A stretch of 14,619 nucleotides of DNA from Treponema sp. Its GTDB lineage: Bacteria > Spirochaetota > Spirochaetia > Treponematales > Treponemataceae. Numbering within the stretch: position 1 is the stretch's first letter; each line of letters begins with the position of its first letter. Location: contig JAFOTA010000044.1 in NCBI GenBank assembly GCA_017421145.1, forward strand, positions 1 through 14,619. Direction: 5' to 3'. This document shows positions 1 to 7,526 of the stretch, one piece after another. A program made the position numbers and the translations under genes. The notes beneath the pieces were generated by a model. It had not been told where the DNA came from. It did no database searches and saw only the letters and a list, made by a program, of their open reading frames with translations.

Positions 1-3000
1 CTTTTCGGCCCTGACCATTATTATATAGAAATCCAGGATCACGGGCTTGAAGACCAGATAAAAGTCGCCCCGAAACTCATAAAGCTTGCAAGGGACCTGG
101 ACATTCCGATTGTACTTACGAATGACGTGCATTATTGCCTTAAAGAAGATGCAGACGCTCAGGATGCCCTTGTCTGCATAGGCGGAAAAAAAACTCTTAG
201 GGATCCGAACAGGCTCAGCATGTATGCATCCGGTCAGGAATGGTATTTGAAAACCGATGAGGAGATGGCAAAGCTTTTCCCTGAATACCCTGAGGCAATG
301 GAAAACACACTCAAAATCGCCTCCATGTGCGACCTTACCATCCATCAGTACAAGACTCAGGAGCTTAAGACATGCCTTCCGCGCTTTGAGCTTCCTAAGG
401 AATTTCAGATAAGTGATGACTACACGAAAAATCAGGATGCATATGTCCGCTACCTTGTCGAGGAGGGGCTTAAAAAACGCTACAAGGAAATCACCCCGGA
501 AATAAGGGAAAGATGCGAGTATGAGCTTGGCATAATCTTCAACATGGGATTTTCCGGCTACTTTCTGATCGTCTGGGAATTCATCAACTGGTCAAAAAGA
601 AACGGAATCCCGATAGGACCTGGCCGTGGTTCTGGAGCTGGTTCCCTTGTAGCCTACTGCATGACGATTACGGACATAGACCCGTTCCGCTTCAAGCTGA
701 TTTTCGAACGCTTCCTCAACCCTGAGCGCGTATCCATGCCTGATTTTGACGTGGACATGGACTTCGAATTCCGCCAGAGGATTATCGAGCATACGGTCGA
801 TCTTTACGGCGAACCCCAGGTAGGACACATAGTCACTTTCGGAACGCTCAAACCGAAGCAGTGCATTGCAGACGTGGGAAGAATCCTTGAGATACCGCTT
901 TCGGAAGTGAACCTCATGAAAGCCTGTATCCCGGACAACCCTAAGGCAAAGCTCAAGGACGCATTCACTCCGCCTGACGAAAAGCATCCCGACAACGGAC
1001 AGCTGATTCCGTACACCCAGATGGAGCATTTCAACAACGACAAGGAAAAATTCGACCTCTATCAAAAAATGTTCGCGCTGTGCAAAAAGCTTGAGAACGT
1101 GAACAGAAACACCGGTCTCCATGCATCGGGAATGGTCATCGGACTTACCGCTCTTCCTGACTGGGCGCCGGTATTCAAGGACAACAAGACCGGAAGCAAG
1201 GCAGTGCAGTACACTATGGACATAATCGAGCCGTGCGGACTTGTAAAATTCGACTACCTTGGATTGAAGACGCTTTCTCTTATCCGTTATGCGGAAAACA
1301 TAATCAACAAGCATAAAAAAGCCGGGGAACCTGATTTCCATGCCGAAGAAGTGAGCGAAACCGATGAAAAAACCTTCGACCTTTTCTGCCGGGGGGACAC
1401 GGTTGCAATCTTCCAGTTTGAATCTCCGGGAATGCAGAAAATCCTCCGTCAGGCAAAACCAAGGTGCATTGAAGAGCTTGTCGCATTGAACGCCCTTTAC
1501 CGCCCCGGACCTCTGGATTTTATCCCGAACTACATCGACGGAAAATGGAAGCCTGAGACCATCCATTATCCAGATCCGTGCCTTGAGGACATACTTAAGG
1601 AAACTTACGGAGTAATGGTCTATCAGGAACAGGTCATGCAGGTTTCCCAGAAGATTGCAGGATTCTCCCTGGGTGCTGCAGATATGCTCCGCCGTGCCAT
1701 GGGAAAAAAGAAACCCGAAGTCCTTATGGGAAAAAAGAAGGAATTTGAGGAAGGTGCCCTCAAACAGGGATTTACGAAAGAACATGCCGATGAAATCTTC
1801 GACATAATGGTTCCGTTTGCAGGATACGGATTCAACAAGTCGCATGCAGCCGCATATTCGGTAGTGGCTTACCGTACCGGATGGCTCAAGGCCAACAGAC
1901 CTGCTGAATTCATGGCGGCAAACCTTACGAACGAAATAACGTCCACCGACAAGATTCCTGTTTATATAGAAGAAGCCCGTAAAATGGGAATCCCGGTTGA
2001 TCAGCCGGACGTTAACCGGTCGGACTCAATTTTTGATGTAGTTGACGGCCGCATAGTGTTCGGACTCATGGGAATAAAGGGCATGGGTCAGGGGGCTGCA
2101 GAGGCGATAGTGCGTGAAAGGGAAACGAACGGTCCTTTTGCGTCTTTCCTTGATTTTATAAGCCGCATAGATTTCCATGACGTGAACAAAAAAGCCATAG
2201 AAGTCCTCATAAAAACCGGAGGATTCGACCGTCTGGACAAAAACCGCGCCACCCTTATCCTGAACTATGAGCAGGCTGTAAGCTACGAGGAAAAGAAACG
2301 CCTTGGAGCCGACAGCGGACAGATAAGTCTTTTTGAAAACACCGGCATACAGGAATTCGTTGAGTATAAATTCGAGGAAGTGGAGGAGATGCCTAAGATG
2401 GAGCTCCTCAACATGGAAAAAGAGCTGATCGGCTGTTTTGTAAGCGGACATCCTCTTGATGACTGGCGTGATGCAATCGAAAAATGCGTGACCGTGAACA
2501 GCGACAACATTGACCGGCTCGGAAAAGAGGACAAGGCATTGAAAGATTCCCTTGCGGCAAGCGGTAAAAATCCATGGCAGACACGGAACAGCGGAAGGAC
2601 TTATATTGCAATCGGCATGATCCAGGAACTGAAATCCATAATGACCAAAAAGGGAACCCAGATGGCTTTTGCCAAGCTTGCTGATTTCAAGGGTGCGATC
2701 GACGTAACTTTCTTCCCGAACGTATGGACGGAGCTTTCTCAGAAAATCCATAACGAAGGTGTCTATGCATTGAAGGGGCGCGTTGACGGAACGAGGGAAA
2801 CACCAACGCTGGTCGTGGAATCTGTCGAAGATCCGAACGAGCTTCAGAAAAAATCAATAACGTCGGTTCACGTGCAGATGGAAAGCGGATTTAAAAATCC
2901 GGGCGAAATCAACGAAATGAAAGAATTTTTATTTGGCGGTCAGGGCAATTGTGTTGTATATTTTCATATTGATATAGAAGGAAAAAGCTATATCGTAAAA

Positions 3001-3090
3001 GCAAACTCCCAGATGACAACAAAATCTGATGCGGAAACCGTGCAGGTCCTTAAAGATTTGCCGTTCGTAAAAGACGTTTGGTGTGAATAG
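1..3090 (+). CDS. dnaE: DNA polymerase III subunit alpha, 5'-truncated by the window edge
   Basis: This is the catalytic subunit of the replicative polymerase. The frame is open from base 1 with no start, so the gene begins upstream. The window holds 1029 residues, and about 150-200 N-terminal residues (most of the PHP domain) are missing if it has the usual length near 1170. Seen in order are the end of the PHP domain (TNDVHY, bases 118-135), the palm motif PGRGSGAGS, and the catalytic palm aspartates in PDFDVD (GAC at 748-750 and 754-756). The third palm aspartate lies in KFDYLGL (1252-1254). They are followed by YGVMVYQEQVM and GYGFNKSHAAAYS of the fingers, a helix-hairpin-helix segment (GLMGIKGMGQGAA), a sliding-clamp binding motif QISLF (2320-2334), and an OB fold (about 2590-2840). 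The PHP motif keeps Asp-x-His, where E. coli has Asp-x-Arg, so metal binding by this domain may be retained. The next gene starts 21 bases downstream and is probably cotranscribed. Confidence 0.97.
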   Translation, partial: LFGPDHYYIEIQDHGLEDQIKVAPKLIKLARDLDIPIVLTNDVHYCLKEDADAQDALVCIGGKKTLRDPNRLSMYASGQEWYLKTDEEMAKLFPEYPEAMENTLKIASMCDLTIHQYKTQELKTCLPRFELPKEFQISDDYTKNQDAYVRYLVEEGLKKRYKEITPEIRERCEYELGIIFNMGFSGYFLIVWEFINWSKRNGIPIGPGRGSGAGSLVAYCMTITDIDPFRFKLIFERFLNPERVSMPDFDVDMDFEFRQRIIEHTVDLYGEPQVGHIVTFGTLKPKQCIADVGRILEIPLSEVNLMKACIPDNPKAKLKDAFTPPDEKHPDNGQLIPYTQMEHFNNDKEKFDLYQKMFALCKKLENVNRNTGLHASGMVIGLTALPDWAPVFKDNKTGSKAVQYTMDIIEPCGLVKFDYLGLKTLSLIRYAENIINKHKKAGEPDFHAEEVSETDEKTFDLFCRGDTVAIFQFESPGMQKILRQAKPRCIEELVALNALYRPGPLDFIPNYIDGKWKPETIHYPDPCLEDILKETYGVMVYQEQVMQVSQKIAGFSLGAADMLRRAMGKKKPEVLMGKKKEFEEGALKQGFTKEHADEIFDIMVPFAGYGFNKSHAAAYSVVAYRTGWLKANRPAEFMAANLTNEITSTDKIPVYIEEARKMGIPVDQPDVNRSDSIFDVVDGRIVFGLMGIKGMGQGAAEAIVRERETNGPFASFLDFISRIDFHDVNKKAIEVLIKTGGFDRLDKNRATLILNYEQAVSYEEKKRLGADSGQISLFENTGIQEFVEYKFEEVEEMPKMELLNMEKELIGCFVSGHPLDDWRDAIEKCVTVNSDNIDRLGKEDKALKDSLAASGKNPWQTRNSGRTYIAIGMIQELKSIMTKKGTQMAFAKLADFKGAIDVTFFPNVWTELSQKIHNEGVYALKGRVDGTRETPTLVVESVEDPNELQKKSITSVHVQMESGFKNPGEINEMKEFLFGGQGNCVVYFHIDIEGKSYIVKANSQMTTKSDAETVQVLKDLPFVKDVWCE

Positions 3091-3111
3091 GGAAAATCAG
3101 AGGTTGGAGCC

Positions 3112-3696
3112 ATGTTTATATTCAGTATACTTTCTTCGTTCGTGTCGATATACGCAATCCTTTGTGTTTTGCGCTTGATTTTTACGTGGATTCCGCAGGC
3201 AAACAGCAGCGGTTTCGGTAAATTCCTTGCGGCAGTCTGCGATCCTTATCTCAAGCTTTTCCGCAACATAAAGTGGATGCGCATCGGTCAGATTGATTTC
3301 AGCCCTGCACTCGGACTTGGTCTTTTGTGGGCGGCTTCTGCGCTTCTCGGTAGTTTTCCGGGGCATGGTTTTTCATTGAGCTTCCTGCTTCAGACTTTGA
3401 TCGGTATTGTCTGGAACTTGGTCAGCTCACTGATTTCATTTTTGATTATCGTGTTCCTTGTCAGGCTCATAGTCATACTTGTCACGAAAAGCGAGTATTC
3501 GTCAAACCAGCTTTTGAATGCGGTCGATTCAAGCCTTGGTCAGATTGCGGCACGCATTTCACGGATATTTTTCCGCGGAAACGTAAGCTACAAAAAGCAG
3601 CTGATTGTGGCACTTGTCGTACTTCTTGTGATTCAGCTTCTCGGCTGGCTTGTTTTCAGCATGATATGCAATGTGATCGGGCTTATAAAAATTTAG
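3112..3696 (+). CDS. YggT family integral membrane protein
   Basis: This is a 194-residue hydrophobic protein with two YggT-type repeats, the same architecture and length as E. coli YggT (about 188 residues). The first repeat carries RLIFTWIP, then DPYLKLFRNI and IDFSPALGLGLL. The second carries LVRLIVIL, then LLNAVDSSLGQIAARISR. Four to five membrane segments are visible. An AGAGG ribosome binding site (3099-3103) sits 8 bases before the ATG, which supports this start. The molecular role of YggT proteins is not settled; they are linked to cell division, osmotic tolerance and membrane protein function in different bacteria. It lies 21 bases after dnaE and 61 bases before recG on the same strand, so it may share their transcript. 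No function beyond the family name can be read from the sequence. Confidence 0.88.
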   Translation: MFIFSILSSFVSIYAILCVLRLIFTWIPQANSSGFGKFLAAVCDPYLKLFRNIKWMRIGQIDFSPALGLGLLWAASALLGSFPGHGFSLSFLLQTLIGIVWNLVSSLISFLIIVFLVRLIVILVTKSEYSSNQLLNAVDSSLGQIAARISRIFFRGNVSYKKQLIVALVVLLVIQLLGWLVFSMICNVIGLIKI

Positions 3697-3757
3697 GGAA
3701 ACACTGAATAATCCGAAAGCGTTGGCAATAACATCCTTGTTTCTCAGGAGAGAGTGA

Positions 3758-5947
3758 TTGAAGCTTAGTGACATGGGAGCCGCCGTTGAAAATCTGAGCG
3801 GAGTGGGTCCTGCTACTGCAAGACTTTTTGCAAAACTAAACATATTTACCGTCGCCGATCTTTTGACTGCCTATCCGCGTGATTATGAGGACAGGACAAA
3901 GCGCGTGCAGCTCAAGGATTTTGCATCTTCTAAAATCCACACGGTCTGCAAAGTCACGGCTCATGAATGGTTCGGTTACGGCAGGATGCGCACACTGAAG
4001 ATTTTGATAAACGACGGGAGCGGTTCTGCTGAACTCGTTGCATTCAACCGGCCCTTCCTTGAAAAATCACTTCCTGTAGGCAGCCTGATTCTGGTCACCG
4101 GAAAATTTGAAGTGCGTTATGGAAAGCTTCAGTCAACTGCATTTGAGGCAGAAAAGATTTCATCTGACGGAGAGCTTTCTGATTTTGAAAACCAATCGGT
4201 TCCGGGAAGCGGCGTTATTCCTGTCTATCCGCTTACAGAAGGACTTACACAAAAAGCTTTCAGAAAAACTGTTTCAACCGCCCTTAAGCTTTACGGACGT
4301 GCTGTTGACGATGAGCTTCCTTTGGAAATCATAAAGGAAAGGAATCTCCTTAAAAAAAGCGATGCAATCCGCATGATACACGCACCCGAAAATCTGGATG
4401 AACTTTCGCTTGCCCGGCGCACGCTGATCTACGAGGAGCTTTATCATTTTGAATACAAGATGGCGCAGAGAACGCTAGATCACCGTGGAGTGCTCCCGAC
4501 CATAGATCAGGCTTCTGTTTTTGATTCTGTCCCTGATTCATCCGATGCACCGAATGCAGCGCCTTATTTTCAGACTCCGGTCATAACAGAAGAGGCTTTT
4601 GAAAAACAGCTTTCACCCAAGCAGAAACTTTTGTATGAGCGGCTTCCGTTCAAGCTCACAGAAGGACAGATGTCGGCAGTTGCAGAAATGGGACGCGACA
4701 TAGACAAAAGCCAGGATGAATGCAATGCCATGCTGATGAAAAACCGAGAGTTTACGCGCACTCCTTTTTCCATGCAGAGGCTTCTTCAGGGAGACGTCGG
4801 TTCCGGTAAAACACTCGTCGCTTTTTTTATGTGCCTTAGGACGATCGATTACGGCGGACAGTGTGCGCTTCTTGCACCGACCGAGCTTCTTTCACGCCAG
4901 CATGCAGAAAATGCCGCAAAGCTTCTGGAGCCTCTTGGTGTAAGGGTCGCATTTTTGACGGGCAACCTGAAATCTGCCGGAAGACAGTCACTTCTCAATG
5001 CGCTTAAAGACGGAAACGTTGATATAGCCGTGGGAACTCATGCATTGTTCAGCCGCAACGTCCAGTATAAAAATCTGATGCTTGCCGTAATCGATGAGCA
5101 GCACCGTTTCGGAGTGACCCAGCGCGAATCGATAATCGCCAAGGGAAGGATTACATGCGGAAATTTCAGCCACAGCCCGGACGTTCTTATGATGAGCGCG
5201 ACGCCCATTCCCCAGACTCTTGCCCTTACCGCATTCGGTGATCTGGACATAACTGCAATCCGGTCAATGCCGCACGGAAGAAAAGCCATAAAAACTTATC
5301 TGACCGTCATGGGAAAAGAGTCCGACGTTTACAATGCAGTAAGAAAAGAACTTGCAGCAGGGCATCAGGCATATTTCGTTTATCCAAGGATTGCGGAAAT
5401 GCAGGAAGTTGAAAGCGGATTGAAATCGGCAGAAGAAATGTTCAGCTTTTTGAGCAAAAAAATCTACCCTGATTTTTCATGCGCACTCATACACAGCAAA
5501 ATCGAAGAGGATGAGCAGACTAAGATACTGCAGGATTTCCGCTCTGGAAAAATAAATGTGCTTGTCGCCACGACCGTAGTTGAAGTAGGAGTGGATGTAC
5601 CGAACGCCACATGCATAGTGATTGAGCATGCCGACAGATTCGGTCTTGCGGAACTTCATCAGCTTCGTGGAAGAGTCGGACGAGGAGATTTGCAGTCATA
5701 TTGTTTTTTGATTTATGGAAAAAACATAAGCGAAGACGGAAAGCAGAGGATGAAAGCCATCCGTAACAATACCGACGGATTCATTATAGCAGAGGAGGAC
5801 TTGAAATTGCGCGGCCCCGGACAAATGAGCGGAACACTCCAATCAGGCTACCTGACTTTGGGCATAGCAGATTTGACCCGCGACCGTGAGCTTCTACGAC
5901 TGGCAAGATACGACGCTTTCACAAAAGTGAGGGAATCTTCCAAGTGA
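3758..5947 (+). CDS. recG: ATP-dependent DNA helicase RecG
   Basis: This is a branch-migrating helicase that remodels stalled replication forks and Holliday junctions. The N-terminal wedge/OB region spans about residues 10-190 (GVGPATARLFAKL near the start). The helicase core has Walker A GDVGSGKT at residues 345-352, motif II DEQH at 446-449, motif III SATPIPQ around 480-486, motif V TTVVEVGVDVPNA and motif VI HQLRGRVGRG. The C-terminal IAEEDLKLRGPGQMSGTLQSG block is typical of RecG. Motif III has Gln486 where most RecG proteins have Arg (ATPIPRT). The start is TTG at 3758, chosen because AGGAG (3746-3750) lies 7 bases upstream; the next in-frame ATG at 3773 has no such site. The protein ends only 11 residues after the LLRLARYDA block, while many RecG proteins run 20-30 residues further, and the stop lies inside the overlap with the decayed frame that follows. 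Confidence 0.95.
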   Translation: MKLSDMGAAVENLSGVGPATARLFAKLNIFTVADLLTAYPRDYEDRTKRVQLKDFASSKIHTVCKVTAHEWFGYGRMRTLKILINDGSGSAELVAFNRPFLEKSLPVGSLILVTGKFEVRYGKLQSTAFEAEKISSDGELSDFENQSVPGSGVIPVYPLTEGLTQKAFRKTVSTALKLYGRAVDDELPLEIIKERNLLKKSDAIRMIHAPENLDELSLARRTLIYEELYHFEYKMAQRTLDHRGVLPTIDQASVFDSVPDSSDAPNAAPYFQTPVITEEAFEKQLSPKQKLLYERLPFKLTEGQMSAVAEMGRDIDKSQDECNAMLMKNREFTRTPFSMQRLLQGDVGSGKTLVAFFMCLRTIDYGGQCALLAPTELLSRQHAENAAKLLEPLGVRVAFLTGNLKSAGRQSLLNALKDGNVDIAVGTHALFSRNVQYKNLMLAVIDEQHRFGVTQRESIIAKGRITCGNFSHSPDVLMMSATPIPQTLALTAFGDLDITAIRSMPHGRKAIKTYLTVMGKESDVYNAVRKELAAGHQAYFVYPRIAEMQEVESGLKSAEEMFSFLSKKIYPDFSCALIHSKIEEDEQTKILQDFRSGKINVLVATTVVEVGVDVPNATCIVIEHADRFGLAELHQLRGRVGRGDLQSYCFLIYGKNISEDGKQRMKAIRNNTDGFIIAEEDLKLRGPGQMSGTLQSGYLTLGIADLTRDRELLRLARYDAFTKVRESSK

Positions 5948-6369
5948 ATCTTCTGATGAGTATGTCCTTACAAAATCAGGAAGCAGGGATTTCGGGGAGA
6001 TTACACCGGAGATGTCGTCTGCTATAAAAAGGGAGGGCGGAAAAATACGCCTTGAAGTGGGATTTCAAAAAGACGGACACGGGTTCGGGGCTGCACATAT
6101 TGAGCGATCTGACAGACTGAAACAGTTAAGGTCAAACGGATTTGCATGTGCAAGGGATTATATTGAATTTGTCGCGAAAGATTTTGATGCAATCTATCAA
6201 GGTGAAGGAAATAACATAGTCATCGCGAAGATTGGAAAAAGTGCGGACATTGCTTTTTTGTCGTTGAAACAGGATGTGCATGATAAGGAAGTGTATTGAA
6301 CTGTTGAAAGTGCTTTTATTTCGAGAAAAAAATTATCTTAACGGAAAAACAATGCTTTGGAAAAAATAA
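5931..6369 (+). pseudogene. Decayed phage-type nuclease/toxin domain remnant
   Basis: The frame opens at 5931, overlapping the recG end, and has no ATG, GTG or TTG until 6012. That ATG has no spaced ribosome binding site and would discard conserved sequence. Reading from 5958 gives DEYVLTKSGSRDFGEITPE, then GKIRLEVGFQKDGHGFGAAH, IERSDRLKQL, ARDYIEFVAKDFDAIY. The frame stops at TGA 6297-6299. Homology-like sequence continues past the stop in the same frame (TVESAFISRK) and then, after a one-base shift in the A7 run 6326-6332, as NYLNGKTMLWKK to a TAA at 6367-6369. So two lesions are visible, and the N-terminus is absent. From memory this pattern resembles the C-terminal Barnase/EndoU/ColicinE5/RelE-like nuclease domain found in phage structural proteins and polymorphic toxins. 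The family name is recalled, not searched; the broken state is seen directly. Confidence 0.7.
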
Positions 6370-6401
6370 CGCCGCCTGAAGGAATAACCACAGACGGCAT
6401 T
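6361..6401 (-). terminator. Intrinsic terminator, minus strand
   Basis: Read on the minus strand, AATGCCGTCTG and CAGGCGGCGTT form an 11-bp stem (two G-U pairs) around a 12-base loop, followed by ATTTTTT. On the plus strand the stem has C-A mismatches and lacks a T tract, so it works in one direction. It would end transcripts from the promoter at 6483-6510 and read-through from the sigma factor gene. It overlaps the 3' end of the decayed plus-strand frame. Confidence 0.8.
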
Positions 6402-6432
6402 TGAAAAAAGAGTCGGAAAGGGCGCAGTCCAA

Positions 6433-6477
6433 TCATCTTTTCAGATCCCTCGCGCTTATCACGGGCAGCTCTTTCAT
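6433..6477 (-). pseudogene. 14-codon frame resembling the N-terminus of a HicA toxin
   Basis: On the minus strand, ATG at 6477 opens MKELPVISARDLKR and then TGA (6435-6433). The pattern M-x-x-L-P-V-x-S-x-R-D/E-L/V matches how many HicA mRNA-interferase toxins begin. Nothing resembling the rest of HicA (a GF...RQ..GSH segment) follows in any minus-strand frame before the terminator. There is no ribosome binding site before the ATG, which lies about where the promoter at 6483-6510 would start transcription. It is therefore either a gene fragment left after a deletion or a chance frame in a small RNA. Fourteen residues are too few for a firm family assignment. Confidence 0.3.
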
Positions 6478-6482
6478 TCACA

Positions 6483-6510
6483 AATATAACACAGTTCCCA
6501 AAAAAGTCAA
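6483..6510 (-). promoter_or_regulatory. Sigma-70-type promoter
   Basis: On the minus strand, TTGACT (6510-6505) and TATATT (6488-6483) are separated by 16 bases; both hexamers differ from consensus at one position. The predicted start is near 6476, so the transcript to the terminator at 6361 would be about 115 bases. It lies 28 bases past the sigma factor stop codon and drives no intact gene in the window. Confidence 0.6.
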
Positions 6511-6537
6511 CGGTTTCAGAATCATGCGCGTAATGAT

Positions 6538-7377
6538 TTAAGCGACGTAAGCCTCAAGCTTTTCGATTCTGACCGGGTGCTGCATCCTTACGATTGCCCT
6601 TCTTTCAATCTGGCGGATTCTTTCTTTTGTAAGGTTGCATACATCGCCGACTTCTTTGAGCGACATCGGTTTTCCTCCGGTAAGACCATAGCGGAGGCGA
6701 AGGACTTTTGCTTCGTTCGGGCGGAGTGTGTCGAGAACCGCTGAAATCTCTTCTTTCATTGAATTGTTGATTGCGCTTGTATCCGGCGTTTCAGAAACGG
6801 TGTCTTCAAGCGTTTCTCCTATTGAGTGCGTTGTTTCTGAGCTTCCGGCAATATCTGCATCAAGGCTTATCATGTCCCTTGAAATGTTCAGCATCTCGCG
6901 GACATGTGAAGCTTCCATACCGAGCATGTTTCCTATTTCAATTATTTCGTTTTCATCTGATTTTTCGCGACCGATTATCCTGCGTGCGTTTTCAATCTGT
7001 GAAAGCTCGTTTGCCCTGTTCTGCGGCAGACGGATTGCACGGCCCTTTTCGCATATTGCTTTCATGATTGCCTGGCGGATCCACCAGACTGCATAGGATA
7101 TAAAGTGATAGCCCTTTGTCACGTCGAATCTGTCTATGGCGTTCAAAAGACCGATGTTGCCTTCGTTTATCAGATCCGAGAATTCAAGGCCGCGGTTCTG
7201 GTACTGTTTTGCCACGTTCACAACAAAACGCAGGTTGGAGCGTACTATTTTAGCCCTGGCATCTTTGTCTCCGGCGGCAGCTTTTATTGCCAGAGCATTT
7301 TCTTCTTCACGCGTAAGAAGCGGTATTTTCCTGACTTCGTTCAAGTACATTTCTATAATCGTTTTTTCGTTTGTCAT
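6538..7377 (-). CDS. Group 2 sigma-70 family RNA polymerase sigma factor (RpoS/RpoD-like)
   Basis: This 279-residue sigma factor directs RNA polymerase to promoters. It has region 1.2 (about residues 6-40), region 2 (residues 48-104; LRFVVNVAKQYQNRG, DLINEGNIGLLNAIDRFD, YAVWWIRQAI), region 3 (RAIRLPQNRANELSQIENA onward, 113-195) and a region 4.2 helix-turn-helix (239-268; SLKEVGDVCNLTKERIRQIE). Region 1.1 is absent, which suggests an alternative (group 2) factor, not the main RpoD. Region 2.4 reads GYHFISYAVWW in place of the usual GYKFSTYATWW. The ATG at 7377 is chosen because GGAGG (7386-7390) lies 8 bases upstream and because a sigma-54 promoter match (7414-7430) would lie inside any longer version. 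An in-frame ATG at 7530 exists, but the 51 extra residues look non-coding. The predicted regulation is RpoN plus an enhancer-binding activator. Confidence 0.93.
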   Translation of the reverse strand: MTNEKTIIEMYLNEVRKIPLLTREEENALAIKAAAGDKDARAKIVRSNLRFVVNVAKQYQNRGLEFSDLINEGNIGLLNAIDRFDVTKGYHFISYAVWWIRQAIMKAICEKGRAIRLPQNRANELSQIENARRIIGREKSDENEIIEIGNMLGMEASHVREMLNISRDMISLDADIAGSSETTHSIGETLEDTVSETPDTSAINNSMKEEISAVLDTLRPNEAKVLRLRYGLTGGKPMSLKEVGDVCNLTKERIRQIERRAIVRMQHPVRIEKLEAYVA

Positions 7378-7385
7378 ATCGAATG

Positions 7386-7390
7386 CCTCC
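7386..7390 (-). promoter_or_regulatory. Ribosome binding site fixing the sigma factor start
   Basis: GGAGG on the minus strand lies 8 bases before the ATG at 7377. It falls within the predicted 26-base leader starting near 7403, so promoter and translation start agree. Confidence 0.85.
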
Positions 7391-7413
7391 GGTTTAGGTT
7401 CTGATAAATTACT

Positions 7414-7430
7414 AGCAATTATCGTGCCAA
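7414..7430 (-). promoter_or_regulatory. Sigma-54 (RpoN) -24/-12 promoter of the sigma factor gene
   Basis: The minus strand from 7430 to 7414 reads TTGGCACGATAATTGCT. This fits the sigma-54 consensus YTGGCACGrNNNTTGCW at every specified position, including GG and GC with the correct spacing. Placing the C of GC at -12 puts the start of transcription near 7403, giving a 26-base leader that contains the GGAGG site. No convincing sigma-70 promoter was found upstream: a TTGACA at 7530-7525 has no -10 element at a proper distance. The match is seen directly; RpoN dependence is inferred. Confidence 0.85.
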
Positions 7431-7440
7431 GTTTTAAAAC
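7431..7440. repeat. Palindrome GTTTTAAAAC beside the -24 element
   Basis: A perfect 10-base palindrome touches the upstream edge of the sigma-54 promoter match. It could bind a regulator or simply be flexible A/T-rich DNA; no factor can be named. Confidence 0.3.
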
Positions 7441-7476
7441 ATCCCATTCAATCGGATTTACGGGCAATCCATATGG

Positions 7477-7492
7477 AAAATCACGTGATTTT
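7477..7492. promoter_or_regulatory. 16-base perfect palindrome, candidate activator site
   Basis: AAAATCACGTGATTTT is perfectly palindromic and centred about 81 bases upstream of the predicted sigma-54 start. That is within the range where enhancer-binding activators of RpoN bind. A smaller palindrome, CAAAATTTTG, is at 7503-7512 (about -104). The symmetry is seen; the role is inferred from position. Confidence 0.45.
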
Positions 7493-7526
7493 TGAGTAAG
7501 TTCAAAATTTTGCAAAATAAAGTGTG

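Noticed and set aside
592..1845. A 417-codon minus-strand open frame
   Set aside because: It lies wholly within dnaE, gives a protein with no recognisable domain, and reflects the codon bias of the real gene on the other strand.
3697..3757. Possible hairpin (GAAACA and TGTTTC) between the YggT gene and recG
   Set aside because: Arms of 6 bases are about 36 bases apart and there is no T tract; it is not a credible terminator or operator.
6012..6299. A 95-residue intact gene starting at ATG 6012
   Set aside because: The conserved reading begins at least 54 bases upstream of that ATG, there is no spaced ribosome binding site, and related-looking sequence continues past the stop. It is better read as part of a pseudogene.
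6361..6480. Known structural RNA (SRP RNA, 6S, tmRNA) in the orphan promoter unit
   Set aside because: The SRP GGTCAGG...GGAAGGAAGCAGC core is absent, and the ~115-base length does not fit 6S or tmRNA. No class can be named.
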